A stretch of DNA of 64,000 bases from Conexibacter woesei Iso977N (GTDB lineage Bacteria; Actinomycetota; Thermoleophilia; Solirubrobacterales; Solirubrobacteraceae): positions 62,001 to 126,000 of the forward strand of contig NZ_AUKG01000002.1 of assembly GCF_000424625.1 (NCBI RefSeq), given 5' to 3'. Position 1 is the first letter of the stretch. Each line of letters opens with the position of its first letter. A program made the position numbers and the translations under genes. Under the pieces are notes generated by a model that worked only from the letters and a program-made list of their open reading frames with translations, was not told the DNA's origin and made no database searches. Of this stretch, positions 63,029 to 64,000 are shown piece by piece.

Positions 63029-63499
63029 CTACACGACCGGCGCGGCCGGCACGCCGGCCAGCGCCTCGGTGAGCTCGTCGACCGACACGTAGTCCAACCC
63101 GAGCGCGTGGATCTTGCACCACGCGACCGTGCCGTTGGCGTCGATGATGAACGTCGCGCGCTGGGTGCCGAGCACGGGGCGGGTCACCCCGTACAACTTG
63201 GCGACCGCCTTGTCCGGGTCCGCCAGCAGCGGCACCGTCAGGCCGTGGTGATCGATGAAGTCGCGGTGCGACTCGACGTCCTGGCCGGACACCCCGACGA
63301 CCATCGCGTCCAACGAGGACATGTCGTCCGCCCGGTCCCGGTAGGAGCAGAACTGCTTCGTGCAGACCGGCGTCTCGTCGCCCGGGTAGAACAGCAGCAC
63401 GACGCGCTCGCCGCGGTGCTCGCTGAGGTGGAACCGGCCGTCGGTGCCCTCCAGCTCGAAGTCCGGTGCCTGATCGCCGACGCGTGGTCCCTTGGCCAT
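63029..63499 (-). CDS. Thioredoxin-dependent peroxiredoxin (BCP/PrxQ type)
   Basis: 156 residues from ATG 63499. Peroxidatic Cys46 and resolving Cys51 in FYPGDETPVCTKQFCSYRD, the C-x4-C arrangement of PrxQ/BCP enzymes, though the usual T-P-G-C-T motif is T-P-V-C-T here. Also present are VGVSGQDVESHRDF and the late GTQRATFIIDANG. Cytoplasmic; reduces H2O2 and organic peroxides with thioredoxin. Spacers on both sides are short (95 bp to PadR, 22 bp to the divergent peptidase gene). Confidence 0.92.
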   Translation of the reverse strand: MAKGPRVGDQAPDFELEGTDGRFHLSEHRGERVVLLFYPGDETPVCTKQFCSYRDRADDMSSLDAMVVGVSGQDVESHRDFIDHHGLTVPLLADPDKAVAKLYGVTRPVLGTQRATFIIDANGTVAWCKIHALGLDYVSVDELTEALAGVPAAPVV

Positions 63500-63521
63500 G
63501 ACGTGCAACTGTACCCAGGCC

Positions 63522-64000
63522 GTGGACCCATGGATCTCCGAAAGTTCAGTCTCGATCGCCGACCGCGCGCTCGCCCAGATCGAAGCGCTGGTGGGCGTCT
63601 CGACCCCGTCGGGCGACGTCAAGGGCGCGCAGGAGGCGCAGGCGATCGTCGCCAGCCTCCTCCCGGACGGCGCGCAGGTGGAGCACCTGCCGTGCTCCAG
63701 TCCCGACCACGCGCCGGACTTCTGCGCGCGGATCACCGGGACCGGCACGCGCCGCATCCTCCTGCTCGGCCACCTCGACACCGTCGTCGCCCACGACGCG
63801 CACCGACCCCTACAACCTGATCCAGACAACGCCGACGTCATGTACGGGTCGGGCACCGTCGACATGAAGGGCGGCGACGTCCTCGCCCTCGGCGTCCTCA
63901 CCGCGCTGGCCAGGCGCCCCGAGCTCCACGCCGAGGTCGCGCTCCTGCTCGTGGTCGACGAGGAGTGGCGCGTCGGCCCGTTCACCCACGTCGAGCGCTT
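63522..64000 (+). CDS. M20-family metallopeptidase (3' end cut by window)
   Basis: The frame is open from GTG 63522 to the window edge, giving about 159 residues. It begins with SIADRALAQIEALVGVSTPSGD, then the metal ligands of M20 enzymes in order: His and Asp in LLLGHLDTVVAH, Asp in MYGSGTVDMKGGDVLAL, and the paired Glu in VVDEEWRVGPF. This is the ArgE/DapE/carboxypeptidase G2 type, a zinc-dependent amidohydrolase or peptidase. Other frames across this region are shadows. The precise substrate needs the missing C-terminus. Confidence 0.88.
   Translation, partial: MDPWISESSVSIADRALAQIEALVGVSTPSGDVKGAQEAQAIVASLLPDGAQVEHLPCSSPDHAPDFCARITGTGTRRILLLGHLDTVVAHDAHRPLQPDPDNADVMYGSGTVDMKGGDVLALGVLTALARRPELHAEVALLLVVDEEWRVGPFTHVER

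Noticed and set aside
62954-63820. 288-codon plus-strand frame as the peptidase
   Set aside because: The M20 metal motifs are in a different frame starting at 63522; this frame is antisense to the peroxiredoxin.

Overview
The window is a very G+C-rich, densely coded stretch of chromosome. It fits an actinobacterium, and the gene set suggests the Thermoleophilia/Solirubrobacterales (Conexibacter, Solirubrobacter, Baekduia type). The basis is the SUF iron-sulfur system with a Rieske-type partner, the GlgE and TreXYZ alpha-glucan routes, a TypA, an AfsR-like regulator, many GTG/TTG starts, and secreted proteins with Thr/Pro-rich linkers. Taxonomy is inference; no rRNA or tRNA gene is visible.

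Layout. 2-3511: indolepyruvate ferredoxin oxidoreductase, cut by the left edge. 3926-9836 (-): secreted M36 metalloprotease, GH63-like glycosidase and metallophosphoesterase, tightly packed. 9959-11526: a helical protein tail-to-tail with a PI3/4-kinase-like protein, then a gene-free stretch with a strong orphan terminator. 12022-15606 (-): hexapeptide-repeat protein, group 2 sigma factor, SGNH hydrolase and malQ. 15697-30436 (+): glgE-treS-mak-glgB-NCS2 permease-treZ-glgX-treY in one run. 30807-41588: DMT exporter/LysR pair, FecR-like protein, GT4 glucan synthase, secreted trypsin, an amidohydrolase/cysteine dioxygenase/FAD reductase group, small membrane and secreted proteins, dienelactone hydrolase and LysE exporter. 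41683-44665: Rrf2 regulator-sufC-sufS-sufU. 45085-49305: MarR/cupin pair, secreted proteins and a large methyltransferase-domain protein. 49349-56282 (-): AfsR-like regulator, FAD oxidase, pore protein and TypA. 56353-59299: Rieske protein-sufB-sufD. 59717-62933 (-): PadR regulator with an ABC ATPase and permease. 63029-64000: peroxiredoxin and the start of an M20 peptidase.

How genes work together. The 14.7-kb alpha-glucan operon, with divergent malQ, encodes both glycogen-to-trehalose (GlgX, TreY, TreZ) and trehalose-to-glucan (TreS, Mak, GlgE, GlgB), so in principle a closed trehalose-glycogen cycle. The SUF machinery is split into two operons about 11.7 kb apart. The first is preceded by two identical 17-bp dyads that are a good candidate for the Rrf2 regulator's operator.

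The most unusual non-coding signal is a family of tandem repeats (units about 133-156 nt, 2-3 copies) filling four roughly 0.4-kb gaps. All four gaps lie between convergent genes. Other convergent pairs overlap or nearly touch.
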